Assembly: GCF_018138715.1 (NCBI RefSeq) | Contig: NZ_JAGSHX010000001.1 | Coordinates: forward strand, 930,001 to 994,000 | From: Streptomyces asiaticus | GTDB taxonomy: Bacteria; Actinomycetota; Actinomycetes; Streptomycetales; Streptomycetaceae | Direction: 5' to 3' | Length of the DNA: 64,000 nucleotides | Shown here: positions 27,988-37,094 of the stretch, in pieces | Layout: every line of letters begins with the position of its first letter | Position numbering within the stretch: position 1 is the first letter of the stretch | Notes under the pieces: model-generated | The model's database searches: none | What the model saw: only the letters and a program-made list of their open reading frames with translations | What the model was told of the DNA's origin: nothing | Position numbers and translations under genes: made by a program

Positions 27988-28775
27988 AGACCGGGCGTGG
28001 CCTGCGCGCCTTCCTGATCACGTGCGGCGTGCTCACCGGAGCGTGGCTCGTCGTGCCGACCCTCGTCGTGATCCCGATCAGCTTCTCCGGCGAGAACAGC
28101 TTCGCCTTCCCGCCGAGCTCGTGGAGCCTGCGCCACTACACCACGTTCTTCACCGAGCCCAGCTGGCTGACCTCACTACTGGTGTCGCTCCAGCTCGCGC
28201 TGCTCGTCACCGCGGTGGCGACCGTGTTGGGCACGACGGCTGCGTTCGCCCTCGCCAGGCGGACGTTCGTCGGCAAGGGCATCGTCGAGGGGCTGTTCAT
28301 GGCACCCCTGATCGTTCCGGGGATCGTGGTCGCCGTCGCGATGTACGCCGCCTTCCTCGGCTGGGGGCTGATCGGCACCCCGATCGGGTTCATCGCCGCC
28401 CACACCGTGCTCGCCCTGCCCTTCGTGACGGTGAACGTGACCGCCTCGCTGGCCGGCTTCGACCGGGTGCTGGAGCGTGCTTCGGCGACTCTCGGTGCAT
28501 CCCCATGGACGACGTTCCGGTCGGTGACCTTTCCACTGATCCGGCCCGGCGTACTGGCCGGCGCCCTGTTCGCCTTCGTGACCTCGTTCGACGAGGTCGT
28601 CGTGTCCCTGTTCATCCAGTCCCCCACGCTGCAGACCCTTCCGGTGCGGATGTTCACCTCGGTCACCAACGAGGTCGATCCGACCATCGCGGCGGCATCG
28701 ACCGTCGTGCTCGTGGTCTCCACCATCCTGCTGGGACTCGCAACGATCACGAGGAGGAACCACCATGCGGCCTGA
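27984..28775 (+). CDS. ABC transporter permease (PotC-like)
   Basis: A 263-aa second permease. Helices include LITCGVLTGAWLVVPTLVVI and LQLALLVTAVATVLGTTAAF. The EAA loop is LERASATLGASPWTTFRSVT. Typical PotC-like ends are present (FAFVTSFDEVVVSLFIQSPT, TLPVRMFTSV). ATG 27984 overlaps the previous stop, and its 3' end overlaps the ATPase gene start. It forms the heterodimeric membrane channel with the preceding permease. Confidence 0.9.
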   Translation: MKTGRGLRAFLITCGVLTGAWLVVPTLVVIPISFSGENSFAFPPSSWSLRHYTTFFTEPSWLTSLLVSLQLALLVTAVATVLGTTAAFALARRTFVGKGIVEGLFMAPLIVPGIVVAVAMYAAFLGWGLIGTPIGFIAAHTVLALPFVTVNVTASLAGFDRVLERASATLGASPWTTFRSVTFPLIRPGVLAGALFAFVTSFDEVVVSLFIQSPTLQTLPVRMFTSVTNEVDPTIAAASTVVLVVSTILLGLATITRRNHHAA

Positions 28776-29874
28776 TCGCCATGGCGGTGCACGCATCGAG
28801 ACCCGTGACGTGTGCAAGCGGTACCGGGGCTCGTCCCAGTACGCGGTCGACACCGTCAACCTGACGATCGAGGCAGGTGAGTTCATGACCCTGCTCGGGC
28901 CCAGCGGCTCGGGCAAGACCACCACGCTGAACATGATCGCCGGATTCGAGGACGTGACCTCCGGTCGGATCCTGGTCGACGACGCCGACATCGCCCCGGT
29001 GCCGACCTACCGGCGTGACCTCGGCATGGTGTTCCAGAACTACGCGCTGTTCCCGCACATGACCGCGGCCGAGAACGTCGCGTTCCCCTTGCGCCGGCGC
29101 AAGGTGGGCAAGAAGGAGATCGAGCGTCGCGTCGCGGAAGCCCTCGACCTGGTGCGCCTGAACGAGCATGGCAACCGCCTGCCGGCCCAGCTGTCCGGCG
29201 GCCAGCAGCAGCGTGTCGCCCTGGCCCGCGCTGTGGTGTTCAAGCCACGGGCCCTGTTGCTGGACGAACCGCTGGGCGCGCTGGACAAGAAGCTGCGCGA
29301 GTCACTGCAACTGGAGATCTCCCGGCTGCACTCCGAACTCGGGATCACGTTCGTGTTCGTCACCCACGACCAGGAGGAGGCACTCGCGCTCTCCGATCGC
29401 ATCGCCGTGTTCCGCGACGGTCGGATCGAGCAGGTCGGAAGGCCGGACGAGCTGTACGAGAACCCCGCCTCCCACTTCGTGGCCACTTTTCTCGGCGACT
29501 CCAACGTGTTCACCGGGCAGATCCGCGACGGCGTCCTCGACACCGGCTGGTGCGAACTGCGTACGGAGGGCGAGCTCCCAGCGGGACCGGTCGTGCTCAT
29601 GGTGCGGCCCGAACGGCTGCGCATCGGCGCGCCGGCCGAACCCGGGGCCAATGTGCTCTCCGCTACCGTGACCGACGTCGTGTACCAGGGCGCGTTCCGG
29701 CGGGTCCTCGTCGAGTTCGACGGCGGCACCACCGGCCAGGTCCGGGACATCACCTCGGGCACGCCGGTGACCGCCGGGCAGCGGATCGAGGTGCACTGGC
29801 CCGGCCACGCCGGTGTACTCGTACCAGGTGACGAAATCGACCAGCCGCGACGCGTGGCGGTGAGCGCGCAGTGA
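28765..29874 (+). CDS. ABC transporter ATP-binding protein (PotA-like)
   Basis: A 369-aa ATPase. Walker A is LLGPSGSGKTTTLNMIAG, the Q-loop VFQNYALFPHMT, the signature LSGGQQQRVALARA, Walker B ALLLDEPLGALD and the switch His VTHDQEEAL. A C-terminal TOBE/regulatory domain of about 120 residues (VVLMVRPERLRIG...) places it in the PotA/MalK-like CUT1/POPT class. It overlaps the upstream permease and the downstream aldolase genes, so it sits in one tightly coupled operon. It powers uptake of the unknown cluster substrate. Confidence 0.93.
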   Translation: MRPDRHGGARIETRDVCKRYRGSSQYAVDTVNLTIEAGEFMTLLGPSGSGKTTTLNMIAGFEDVTSGRILVDDADIAPVPTYRRDLGMVFQNYALFPHMTAAENVAFPLRRRKVGKKEIERRVAEALDLVRLNEHGNRLPAQLSGGQQQRVALARAVVFKPRALLLDEPLGALDKKLRESLQLEISRLHSELGITFVFVTHDQEEALALSDRIAVFRDGRIEQVGRPDELYENPASHFVATFLGDSNVFTGQIRDGVLDTGWCELRTEGELPAGPVVLMVRPERLRIGAPAEPGANVLSATVTDVVYQGAFRRVLVEFDGGTTGQVRDITSGTPVTAGQRIEVHWPGHAGVLVPGDEIDQPRRVAVSAQ

Positions 29875-30506
29875 ACTCCGACGTCATGACGGCTCGTCGG
29901 CAGGTCGCCGAGACCGGCACACGTTTGACGGCCGACGGGCTGGTGCTCGGCACCGCGGGCAACATCAGCGTCCGGGTCGGCGACCTGGTGGCCATCTCGC
30001 CGTCCAGCATTCCCTATCACCTGGTGACCGCCGAGGACGTCAGCGTGGTCGATCTCGCCGGCGGGCAAGTCGCCGGCCTGCCACCGTCGTCCGAGACGCC
30101 CATGCACCTCGCCATCTACGCCAACACCGACGCGAATGCCGTGGTGCACCACCACGGCCTGGCCAGTGCCGCGGTGTCCACAGCAGTCAGCGCACTCCCG
30201 CCCCTTCACTACTACGCGCTTCAGCTCGGCGGCCCGACCCGCGTCGCCCGGTACGCGACGTTCGGCACCGAGGAACTGGCCCGTTCCGTGCTCGCCGCGC
30301 TGGAAGACCGCACGGCGGCGCTGATGCAGAATCACGGCGCCGTCGCGCACGGCGACACCCTCGACCGTGCCTACGACCGGGCCCGACTCCTCGAATGGCT
30401 GTGCAACCTGCATATCCAGGCTCATCAGATGGGCAGTCCGCGCGTGCTCAGCGAAGCGGAGCTCGCGGACGTCACCCGGCACAAGGCGGAAAGGGCGGCA
30501 TCATGA
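29871..30506 (+). CDS. class II aldolase/adducin-family enzyme
   Basis: A 211-aa metal-dependent aldolase of the fuculose/ribulose-phosphate type. Residues 20-60 carry VLGTAGNISVRVGDLVAISP, then PSSETPMHLAIYANTDANAV and the zinc-binding VVHHHGLAS (HxH). Later LMQNHGAVAHGDTLDRAYDR supplies the third His. Starts at GTG 29871, overlapping the ATPase stop. Relatives cleave phosphorylated sugars to dihydroxyacetone phosphate plus an aldehyde, or decarboxylate 3-oxo-tetronate phosphates. With the following kinase it probably forms a phosphorylation-then-cleavage step. Confidence 0.88.
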   Translation: MNSDVMTARRQVAETGTRLTADGLVLGTAGNISVRVGDLVAISPSSIPYHLVTAEDVSVVDLAGGQVAGLPPSSETPMHLAIYANTDANAVVHHHGLASAAVSTAVSALPPLHYYALQLGGPTRVARYATFGTEELARSVLAALEDRTAALMQNHGAVAHGDTLDRAYDRARLLEWLCNLHIQAHQMGSPRVLSEAELADVTRHKAERAAS

Positions 30507-31483
30507 AGGTCGTATGCGTCGGGGCGCACATATTCGACGTGCTCGGCCACCCGGTAGGCGAGATCCCACCCGGTCAGGGGCGGCTGGCACTGGAACAGAT
30601 CCGGGTGACCGCGGCGGGTACCGCCGGGGGCACCGCGGTCGACCTCGCCAAGCTGGGCGCGGAGGTGATCAGCTTCGGCGCCATCGGCGACGACACGGCG
30701 GGCCGGGTGCTGCGGCTCCTGCTCGCCGAGAACGGGGTCGACGAACGCCTCGCGGTCAAGCCGGGCCGGGCCACGCCGTCGACGATCCTGCCGATCAGAC
30801 CGAACGGGGAACGCCCCTCCCTGCACGCGTCCGGCGCGATGGACATGCTCACCGCGGACGACATCGACTGGGACGCCGTGGCCGAGGCGGACGTCCTGCA
30901 CATCGGCGGACCGGACGCCCTCGGGGACTTCTCCGTCGACGTGCTGCCCAGGCTGCTCCGATTCGCCCGCGAGCACGGCACCGTCACCACCATGGACTTC
31001 CTGCGGACAAGCGTGTCACCGGAGGTCGTCGAGCTGCTGCGGCCGTGCTGGGCGAACACGCGGTACCTGCTGCCCAACGACGACCAGATCCGCGCGATCA
31101 CGCAGATCGAGGACCTCCGCCTGGCCGCCCGGACCATGCGCGCACACGGAGTCGGCACGGTCATCGTGACCAGAGGCGGGGACGGCTCGCTGGTCGTGGA
31201 CGAGGCTCTGGCCGAGGAGATCCCCGCCTTTCGGATTCCGGTCGTCGACACCACTGGCTGCGGCGACGGATACACGGCCGGATTCATCGTCGGGCTGTGC
31301 CGGAACCAGGACCTGCTGTCCTCGGCGCGCCTGGGTACCGCGGCGTCGGCGCTGGTGGCGCAGGGGCTCGGCTCAGACGCTGGAATCGTCGACCTGCCAC
31401 GGACGCTAGGCTTCTTGTCCGAACGGCAGACGGATCTGCTTCACCGGAACGAGGAGGACATCACCGACTGTGGCCGGGCCTGA
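30503..31483 (+). CDS. PfkB-family carbohydrate kinase
   Basis: A 326-aa ribokinase-like kinase. ATG 30503 overlaps the aldolase stop and has AAGG upstream. The N-terminal lid region carries AAGTAGGTAVDLAKLGAEVI. The C-terminal signature PVVDTTGCGDGYTAGFIVGL has the catalytic Asp in the GCGD anion hole. Note DTTGCGD in place of the common DTTGAGD, a conservative change. It most likely phosphorylates the imported or deaminated polyol/sugar before aldolase or transketolase action. Kinase family is secure, substrate unknown. Confidence 0.9.
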   Translation: MKVVCVGAHIFDVLGHPVGEIPPGQGRLALEQIRVTAAGTAGGTAVDLAKLGAEVISFGAIGDDTAGRVLRLLLAENGVDERLAVKPGRATPSTILPIRPNGERPSLHASGAMDMLTADDIDWDAVAEADVLHIGGPDALGDFSVDVLPRLLRFAREHGTVTTMDFLRTSVSPEVVELLRPCWANTRYLLPNDDQIRAITQIEDLRLAARTMRAHGVGTVIVTRGGDGSLVVDEALAEEIPAFRIPVVDTTGCGDGYTAGFIVGLCRNQDLLSSARLGTAASALVAQGLGSDAGIVDLPRTLGFLSERQTDLLHRNEEDITDCGRA

Positions 31484-32288
31484 CGCGTTGGAGAATGAGG
31501 ACAAGGTGAGTTCCGGGGGCAGCCCGGTCCGGGTGCTGGTCAAGGCGATGGCGGTGCTCGAACTACTCGCCGAGACGTCGGACGAGCTGAGCCTCGGCGA
31601 GATCGCGGGGCGGCTCGACCTCAACAAGAGCACGTGTCACCGGATCCTGACCACCCTGATGGCCGGCGACTTCGTGGAGCGGCCCTCTCCCGGCGCATAC
31701 CGACTGGGCATCGGCGCGTTCCGTGTCGGTAGCGCGATGGCCCGGCGGTTCAGCATCCGCGACCGTGCCCTGCCCGCGATGCGTGAGGTGTACCGGCAGA
31801 CCGGGGAAACCGTGTTCCTGATCGTGCTACGCGGCGACGAGGCGGTTTGTCTGGAACGCCTCGACGGCCGCTACGCGGCCACGCACGTACTCCAAGTGGG
31901 CGGCACACTGCCGCTGTACCTGGGTGCCGGTCCCAAGCTACTCCTGGCCCAGCTTTCCGAATCCCAGTTCGAAAGCTATCTGGCCGGGCCGTTCCAGCGC
32001 CGCGTCGGCGGCCCCAGTGAAGCACGGCTACGCGAACAGGTGGCCGAAATCCGCCGCGACGGCTACGCGGTCAGCCACGACGACATCGAGGAGGGCGTCA
32101 CCGCGCTGAGCGTCGGAGTACGCGACCACCTCGGCAAGATCACCGCGGCTCTGAGCCTGAGTGGGCTCTCCACACACCTGCCGGAGTCCGAACGCCCCCT
32201 TCACCTCCGCCGTCTCAAGGAGGCGGCGGAGGAAGCCTCACGAGCCATGGGCTTCCGCGCCTCCGCTACCGAACGCCCCGCGACTTGA
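31470..32288 (+). CDS. IclR-family transcription regulator
   Basis: A 272-aa regulator. The N-terminal winged helix is LVKAMAVLELLAETSDELSL then EIAGRLDLNKSTCHRILTTL. The C-terminal GAF-like ligand domain includes RGDEAVCLERLDGRYAATHV, LYLGAGPKLLLAQLSE and EEGVTALSVGVRDHLGKITA. GTG 31470 lies within the kinase gene, so it is the last member of the catabolic operon and probably controls it. The two TTTCA..TGAAA palindromes in the divergent promoter region are its most likely sites. Confidence 0.9.
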   Translation: MAGPDALENEDKVSSGGSPVRVLVKAMAVLELLAETSDELSLGEIAGRLDLNKSTCHRILTTLMAGDFVERPSPGAYRLGIGAFRVGSAMARRFSIRDRALPAMREVYRQTGETVFLIVLRGDEAVCLERLDGRYAATHVLQVGGTLPLYLGAGPKLLLAQLSESQFESYLAGPFQRRVGGPSEARLREQVAEIRRDGYAVSHDDIEEGVTALSVGVRDHLGKITAALSLSGLSTHLPESERPLHLRRLKEAAEEASRAMGFRASATERPAT

Positions 32289-32289
32289 A

Positions 32290-32410
32290 AGTCATCGACT
32301 CCTGGAAACTGAAGACCTTCCGCGCGGTCGCGACCCGGTTCGACAAACGCGGCTACGTCTACCTCGGTACCGTCACCGCGGCCGCGCTCGGCATATGGCT
32401 CCGCGGAGCC
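32290..32410 (+). pseudogene. IS5-family transposase, C-terminal fragment
   Basis: Encodes LKTFRAVATRFDKRGYVYLG then TVTAAALGIWLRG, the standard end of IS5-type DDE transposases (ATRYDKRGYVYLGTATAAAL). Everything upstream in the transposase is missing. An N-terminal fragment of the same type is at 42141-42330. Confidence 0.8.
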
Positions 32411-32429
32411 GTGATGCGGATGAGGAAGC

Positions 32430-32670
32430 CGTCGTGCAACGGCTGGCGCGGGCGCGCATGGGCGCCGCTGGATCTGGTGATGCGAGCCCGGATGATCGAG
32501 CTGAGCTGAGCCGGAGCGCGGGTGCCGGCCATCGCCGCCGAGCCTGGCCACCCGGGCATGGCTGGAGGACCATCCCAGAATCCGGCACGTGTTCATCCCG
32601 GTCGGTGCCTGCCGGCTGAACCTCCAGGAAGGCTGGTGGCGCATCTTTCGCATCTGGAGAGGCTCTGAGG
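32430..32670 (+). pseudogene. IS630-family transposase with internal deletion
   Basis: The 5' part encodes LDLVMRARMIELS (then a stop) and AGARVPAIAAE, the HTH start of IS630-type transposases. At about 32570 a second frame encodes HPRIRHVFIPVGACRLNLQE followed by GWWRIFR, the conserved C-terminal DDE block. Most of the middle is deleted. Confidence 0.75.
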
Positions 32671-32802
32671 TGCAGGTTTAGTGATCATCTCGGAATGTAG
32701 ACGTGCGCCGTTGTTGGGGGAGGGGCTGCACGGAGGCGCAGCGCGACGCCGCGCGCGTATGCCCGCGAGGACCCCAAGCAGCGATGATGTCGAGGAGCGG
32801 TT

Positions 32803-33411
32803 ATGCCTCGTCTTCTTCGTCGTCGGGGCGTTCGAGGTCCTGGATCAGCGCACGCAGTAAGGCGTGGGCGAGGAGGACCGCCGGCAGAACGAACTCCGGG
32901 CGGTAGGTGTCGGGCGAGGCCTGGTGCGCTCCGAGGTGGCGGTTGAAGGTGTCCTGGGGGCGCCGGATCCGAAGGCGTTCCTCATGCCCGCCAGGACCAG
33001 GTAGTGCTTGAACTGCAGCAGCGTGAGGTCGCCCCAGTCGTCCGTGTCGTCCAGGACGCTGCCGAGGGTGCCGTGGTGCCCGGCCTTCGACGGGTAGGTC
33101 ACCTGGGGAACGGATCGCCGGATCCAGGCGTTGCCGTGCCGCTTCATCGCGGTCTCGAGGACGTTGCCTGCCAGGGCCTGGGCGCCCTCGCTGAGGCCGG
33201 CCCGCGCGGTGCGACTGACAGTGCTCAGGAGGGTGACCATGTCGGTGAGCTCAGGGTGGGTGACGACCTGAAGGCTGGCGACGACGTCGTCGAGAACGTC
33301 GTCGTGGCGCTCGGTGAGGAGGGCGTAGCGCTCCTCGCGCGTGGTGAGGGGAGACAGGGCTTTGACGGCTCTTCCTGATCCGGGGTGCAGTGCTGCTGGC
33401 GTGTTGATCAT
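32803..33411 (-). pseudogene. hypothetical protein, single frameshift
   Basis: ATG 33411 starts a helical, well-behaved protein (MINTPAALHPGSGRAVKALS, later TLGSVLDDTDDWGDLTLLQF). Near 32960, at a run of five G on the plus strand, the frame breaks. A natural-looking end (YRPEFVLPAVLLAHALLRAL and acidic tail DDEEDEA) follows in the next frame, stopping near 32803. Restored length is about 203 aa. I do not recognise the family. The break in a homopolymer could be a sequencing error. Confidence 0.55.
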
Positions 33412-33424
33412 CGGGTATGCGCCG

Positions 33425-33790
33425 ATGTCTTCCGATGATGGGGGTTCCTACGCCGCCCGTCCGGAAGACCTCGACGTGCTTGACGCTACCTTCGTGCGCC
33501 CTGACCTTGGCGTGTTCTGCCGCCTTGACGAACTCCGGCTGGAGGTGGTCGGGCAGCGGGTCCGGCCCGGTGCCGCGGTGCCGGCCTGTCGGGTGGTCGA
33601 GGGTGAGTTCGACCGGTGGTATCGCCGCTGATGGGCTGAGGGATCGCCACGCGGCACGGTGACCCGAAGGCCGGCGCACGAGCCGCTCGGGTGGCGGCCG
33701 ACGACGCTGCTGGTCGCGATCCGCCGCTACCGCTGCAGCAGCTGTCGGCGGGTGTGGCGACAAGACACCAGCCGGGCTGCCGAGCCACGA
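33425..33790 (+). pseudogene. ISL3-family transposase, N-terminal fragment with a nonsense codon
   Basis: Reads VLDATFVRPDLGVFCRLDEL, RLEVVGQRVRPGAAVPACRV, then TGA at 33629-33631, then in the same frame TRRPAHEPLGWRPTTLL and RRYRCSSCRRVWRQDTSRAA. This is the zinc-finger N-terminus of an ISL3 transposase, ending after EPRA. It is broken by the stop and truncated. Confidence 0.8.
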
Positions 33791-34205
33791 GCGTGGGCAG
33801 GCTGTTCGCGTCGGGAAAATACGCCCACGAGGTCAACACGACGCCACGGCAGCGGTCAGGCTCATGCGCGGCCAAAGCACCGACCGTAATACTGCCCCAG
33901 TCGTGGCCAACCCAGATCGCAGTCTTGCCGCCAAGGTGGTTATGGAACTTCGCCATGTCTGCCACGACTTCCTTGATGGTGTAGGCGTCGTTGGCTGCCG
34001 GGGGAGAGGAGCCGCCGTAGCCGCGCAGATCAGGAGCGACGCGGTGCCGACCGTCGGCGGCGAACGGGTCCATCTGGGCGCGCCATATCAGGCCGATGCC
34101 TGGCCGGCCGTGGAGGAAGATCATCAGAGGTCCGTCGCCCGGCCGCACTTGATGTAGTGCGTTGTCTGACGAGGCGTGCTGAAAGTGCGCGAAGCCAACG
34201 TCGAG
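33785..34205 (-). pseudogene. alpha/beta hydrolase (epoxide-hydrolase-like) N-terminal fragment
   Basis: Minus strand encodes MIFLHGRPGIGLIWRAQMDP, VAPDLRGYGGSSPPA and TAIWVGHDWGSITVGALAAH: the oxyanion HGRPG and the nucleophile Asp in GHDWGS typical of epoxide hydrolases and haloalkane dehalogenases. The cap and the C-terminal His are missing, cut by the ISL3 relic. Confidence 0.75.
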
Positions 34206-34790
34206 GCCGCGCCTGGCCGAAGCTCGTTCTGGCCAACCCGTCGGCGCGCCCGGACGATCCCTGCGACCATCGCGATCAGAACCAGCGCGACTTCCAACGC
34301 CCCGTAGGCGACGGCTGTTGGCTTGAGCCCGAACCGTTCGACGGCAAGCCCGGCCGCGAGCGCCGGCACACTGAATGCGAGGTAACTGACGATGTACATC
34401 GTCGCGAACACCTGCCCTCGCTGGGCGACTGGCGCCGCCTCGCCGAGCGCATTGATGGCGAACCGGAACGCCGCGCCGAAGCCGAACCCCGCGACCACCG
34501 ACCCGACCACGTAGAGCGGGAACGCACTCATCAGCATCGCCGCGATCGTGACCAGGACGCCGAGGGTGAGAGCCCCATAGCCGAACCTCTCGCGAAGTTG
34601 CGGCGGTAGGACTGTCGAGACAACGGTGCCTGATATCCCCGCGGCGAAGAACACTCCGAGCACGATGCCCACGACGAAATGACTGTGCACATCGAGGACG
34701 GTGCTGAGTACCGACGACCCGAGCGACAGATACAGACCGGCGAGCGCCCATGTCGCGCCGATCAACGGAACCAGTGCGAAGAAGGCCTGC
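34124..34790 (-). pseudogene. MFS transporter, C-terminal half
   Basis: Five or six hydrophobic segments remain (IGATWALAGLYLSLGSSVLS, FPLYVVGSVVAGFGFGAAFR, YIVSYLAFSVPALAAGLAVE). The N-terminal half is replaced by the TetR relic starting just beyond 34795. The 3' end overlaps the hydrolase fragment. Confidence 0.75.
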
Positions 34791-34795
34791 CGCGT

Positions 34796-35286
34796 TTACA
34801 CGTCGGTCGGTGAGCTCGTAGGCGAGGGTGCTGAGAAGATCAGCTTTCCCGTCATCGCCGAGCGGGCCGGGGTCAACCCGACGACGCTGGAACGACGTCA
34901 ATGCACTCCTTGAGGAAGTCGCGGTCGCCGCCCTGACGGGAGACGGTGAGTCGGTACCCGACACCGGATCGCTCGAGCAAGACTTGACGGAGTGGGCGAA
35001 TATCATCGCCCGCGACATCACCCGTCCCAAGCGGGCCCGATATTTGCGCGCGATGGTGTCGGCCCGCGTCGAGATCGTTTCGAGCTGCCCGGTCACGGAG
35101 ACGCGGCGCGAGCAGGCGTCGGAGATGGTACGCCGTGCCCGCGAACGCGGAGAGACGGCACCGACAGTCCCGCAGATCCTCGACCACATCATCGCGCCGC
35201 TGTATCACCACGTCGTATTCGCACTACAAGTCGATCATGAATACGCACGACGGCTGGTCCGCGATGTGCTGGCCATGGTCCGCTGA
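34796..35286 (+). pseudogene. TetR-family regulator, truncated and frameshifted
   Basis: The HTH part reads VGELVGEGAEKISFPVIAER then AGVNPTTLERR. The frame then breaks near 34895 and continues WNDVNALLEEVAVAALTGD in the next, with a normal TetR C-terminus to 35286. The expected YRRW at the junction is missing, so a small deletion occurred. The first residues are also absent. Confidence 0.75.
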
Positions 35287-35576
35287 GCCGGTATCGGGCT
35301 CCGAACATCTGACGCGCATCATCGCGCTCCGTCGGCCCACCAGATCCGAGACTCTCGCTCCAGATTTTCGAGGCAAGGCGCGCTCGCGGCCACGACCCTC
35401 CGAGGATTCGGAGGCGGTGGCCAGCCGCCTCCACCGAATGGGGTCTGTCAGGAACTTGTGTTCAGACTCGGCGTGATGTCCACGACTTCTGCTTGTGGTC
35501 GAGAAGAAGTTCACGCTCATGACGGAGCAGGGTTCTGGCGATCTGGTGCCGTTCGGCCGTTGTCGGACGCCGGCTG

Positions 35577-35790
35577 ACATGTCGCTGCTCGCTGAGCAGC
35601 TGGACGCCTCGGGGGCCGAGCATGGAGCAGGGTGTGCAGCTGACCGGGGCGGACGGGCTGATGACCGCGTTGACGCGCCGGGAGCTGCAGACCGTGCTCG
35701 AGGTGGAGATGGCCGGGCACCTCGGCTATGACCGCGGCGATCCGGCCGGGCGCGGGGCGGCGAACGTGAGCAACGGGTCGGTGCTCTCCG
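35577..35790 (+). pseudogene. IS256-family transposase, N-terminal fragment
   Basis: Reads MSLLAEQLDASGA, then in another frame GVQLTGADGLMTALTRRELQ and LEVEMAGHLGYDRGDPAGRG, the hallmark start of IS256-type mutator transposases. The rest is missing. The stretch 35287-35576 before it holds no gene. Confidence 0.8.
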
Positions 35791-35936
35791 GCCCTGGGAC
35801 GCGCGCAAGCCTGCCCCACAGTCCGGCAGCCCGCTGACCGGGAAAAGCGTTCCGCTGTTGCCCGAATGCCGAAACAGTAGTGGAAGCGAAGACTGAGTAG
35901 CCGCCAGGTCCACATGACAAAATAAAGGGGACGTGC

Positions 35937-36917
35937 ATGTTACCTGCCGCTTCGACCCGTTTGTCCGTTGTCATCGATACGGACCCCGGGGTGGATGACA
36001 CCTGGGCGATCTTGTTCCTGGCCGCCCAGCCGGACGTCGAGATCGTCGCCGTTGGAGCCGCGCACGGCAACGTGCCCACTGCCGTGGCGGCAGCCAACGC
36101 CTTACGTGTGCTCGACGTCGTCGGCCTGGATCAGGTACCGGTAGCCCTGGGCCATCCGGTTCCTCTTCAGCAGCCTTTACAGACAGCAGAGTTCGTCCAC
36201 GGCGTTGATGGACTGGGTGGCAAGGCGGGGCCTCCATCACCGCGACAGGTCAGCGCGGAATCAGCAGCGGAGCAGCTGGTGCGCCTGGCCCGGCAACGGC
36301 CGGGAGAACTGACGTTGCTCGCTCTGGCGCCGTTGACCAACATCGTCCTCGCCCTGCGGATGGAGCCGAACCTCCCGCGACTCCTGCGCCGTGTGGTGTT
36401 CATGGGAGGTGCGTTCCACGTCCCGGGCAATGTCACTGCCTGGGCCGAGGCGAACTCCGCTCATGATCCGGAGGCAGCGGAGGAGGTGCTGCGCGCGGGA
36501 TTCGACCTGATCGTGGTGCCGCTGGACATGACCGAACACGCATGGGCTGACGCATCCTGGCTCAAGCGGATCGCGGATGCGGCCGCCCCGGCGGCCCGCT
36601 TCGCGTCATCGGTGCTCGAGACCTACGTTGCCCTCTACAGTGACGCTCACGGCACCGTCGGCTGCGTCCTGCACGACCCACTGGCTGCGGCCATCATGGT
36701 TGATGAGTCCTTGGCGACATACCAGGAGCGCCAGGTCATGGTCGAACTTGCGGGACATGCGCGTGGCGCCACACTGATCGACGAACGGAAGTTCAGCACT
36801 GACCACGGGGGCATCCCCGATCAACGGCCTACGGTGCGGATAGCCGTCACCGTGGATGCCGCCATAGCCATGGACCGAGTCCACCGCGCTCTGATCACCC
36901 CTGAGGCCGGTCAGTAA
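35937..36917 (+). CDS. inosine/uridine-preferring nucleoside hydrolase
   Basis: A 326-aa nucleoside hydrolase cleaving the N-glycosidic bond of ribonucleosides. The Ca2+-binding N-terminus is VVIDTDPGVDDTWAILFLAA. Further blocks are HGVDGLGGKA, ELTLLALAPLTNIVLALRME and VFMGGAFHVPGNVTAWAEAN, plus a C-terminal VLHDPLAAAIM with the metal-binding Asp. ATG 35937 sits behind AAAGGGGAC. A GTG with AAAGG upstream starts 17 bases after the stop (CLDKLQERL) but is cut by an IS relic within a few codons, so a second operon gene was probably lost. Confidence 0.93.
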   Translation: MLPAASTRLSVVIDTDPGVDDTWAILFLAAQPDVEIVAVGAAHGNVPTAVAAANALRVLDVVGLDQVPVALGHPVPLQQPLQTAEFVHGVDGLGGKAGPPSPRQVSAESAAEQLVRLARQRPGELTLLALAPLTNIVLALRMEPNLPRLLRRVVFMGGAFHVPGNVTAWAEANSAHDPEAAEEVLRAGFDLIVVPLDMTEHAWADASWLKRIADAAAPAARFASSVLETYVALYSDAHGTVGCVLHDPLAAAIMVDESLATYQERQVMVELAGHARGATLIDERKFSTDHGGIPDQRPTVRIAVTVDAAIAMDRVHRALITPEAGQ

Positions 36918-36962
36918 CCGAAAGGACACCTACCGTGTGCCTGGACAAACTCCAGGAGAGGC

Positions 36963-37093
36963 TCAGGGTGCCTCGGGTGTCCCTCGATCGAAGCGGCCTG
37001 GGCGGTCGTGGGCGTCGGCGAGGTAGGGGCCTTGCGGACATGCCGCCAATGTGATGTGCCGGTACCAGCCCGGGTATCGGCGGACCTCGTACT
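36963..37093 (-). pseudogene. IS701-type transposase C-terminal scrap
   Basis: Minus strand encodes [19 protein letters not shown] and ends after [10 protein letters not shown]. The [16 protein letters not shown] block is typical of the end of IS701-family transposases. It is fused directly to the IS5 relic that follows. Confidence 0.6.
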
Positions 37094-37094
37094 G

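Noticed and set aside
27000..28775. A long plus-strand frame from 27000 spanning both permease genes.
   Set aside because: Its first 328 codons are a proline/arginine-rich shadow of the first permease. Only the part from 27984 is real (second permease).
33486..35192. A 568-codon minus-strand frame taken as one protein.
   Set aside because: It only contains an alpha/beta hydrolase fragment near 33785-34205. The rest is antisense to ISL3 and TetR relics or the wrong frame of the MFS relic.
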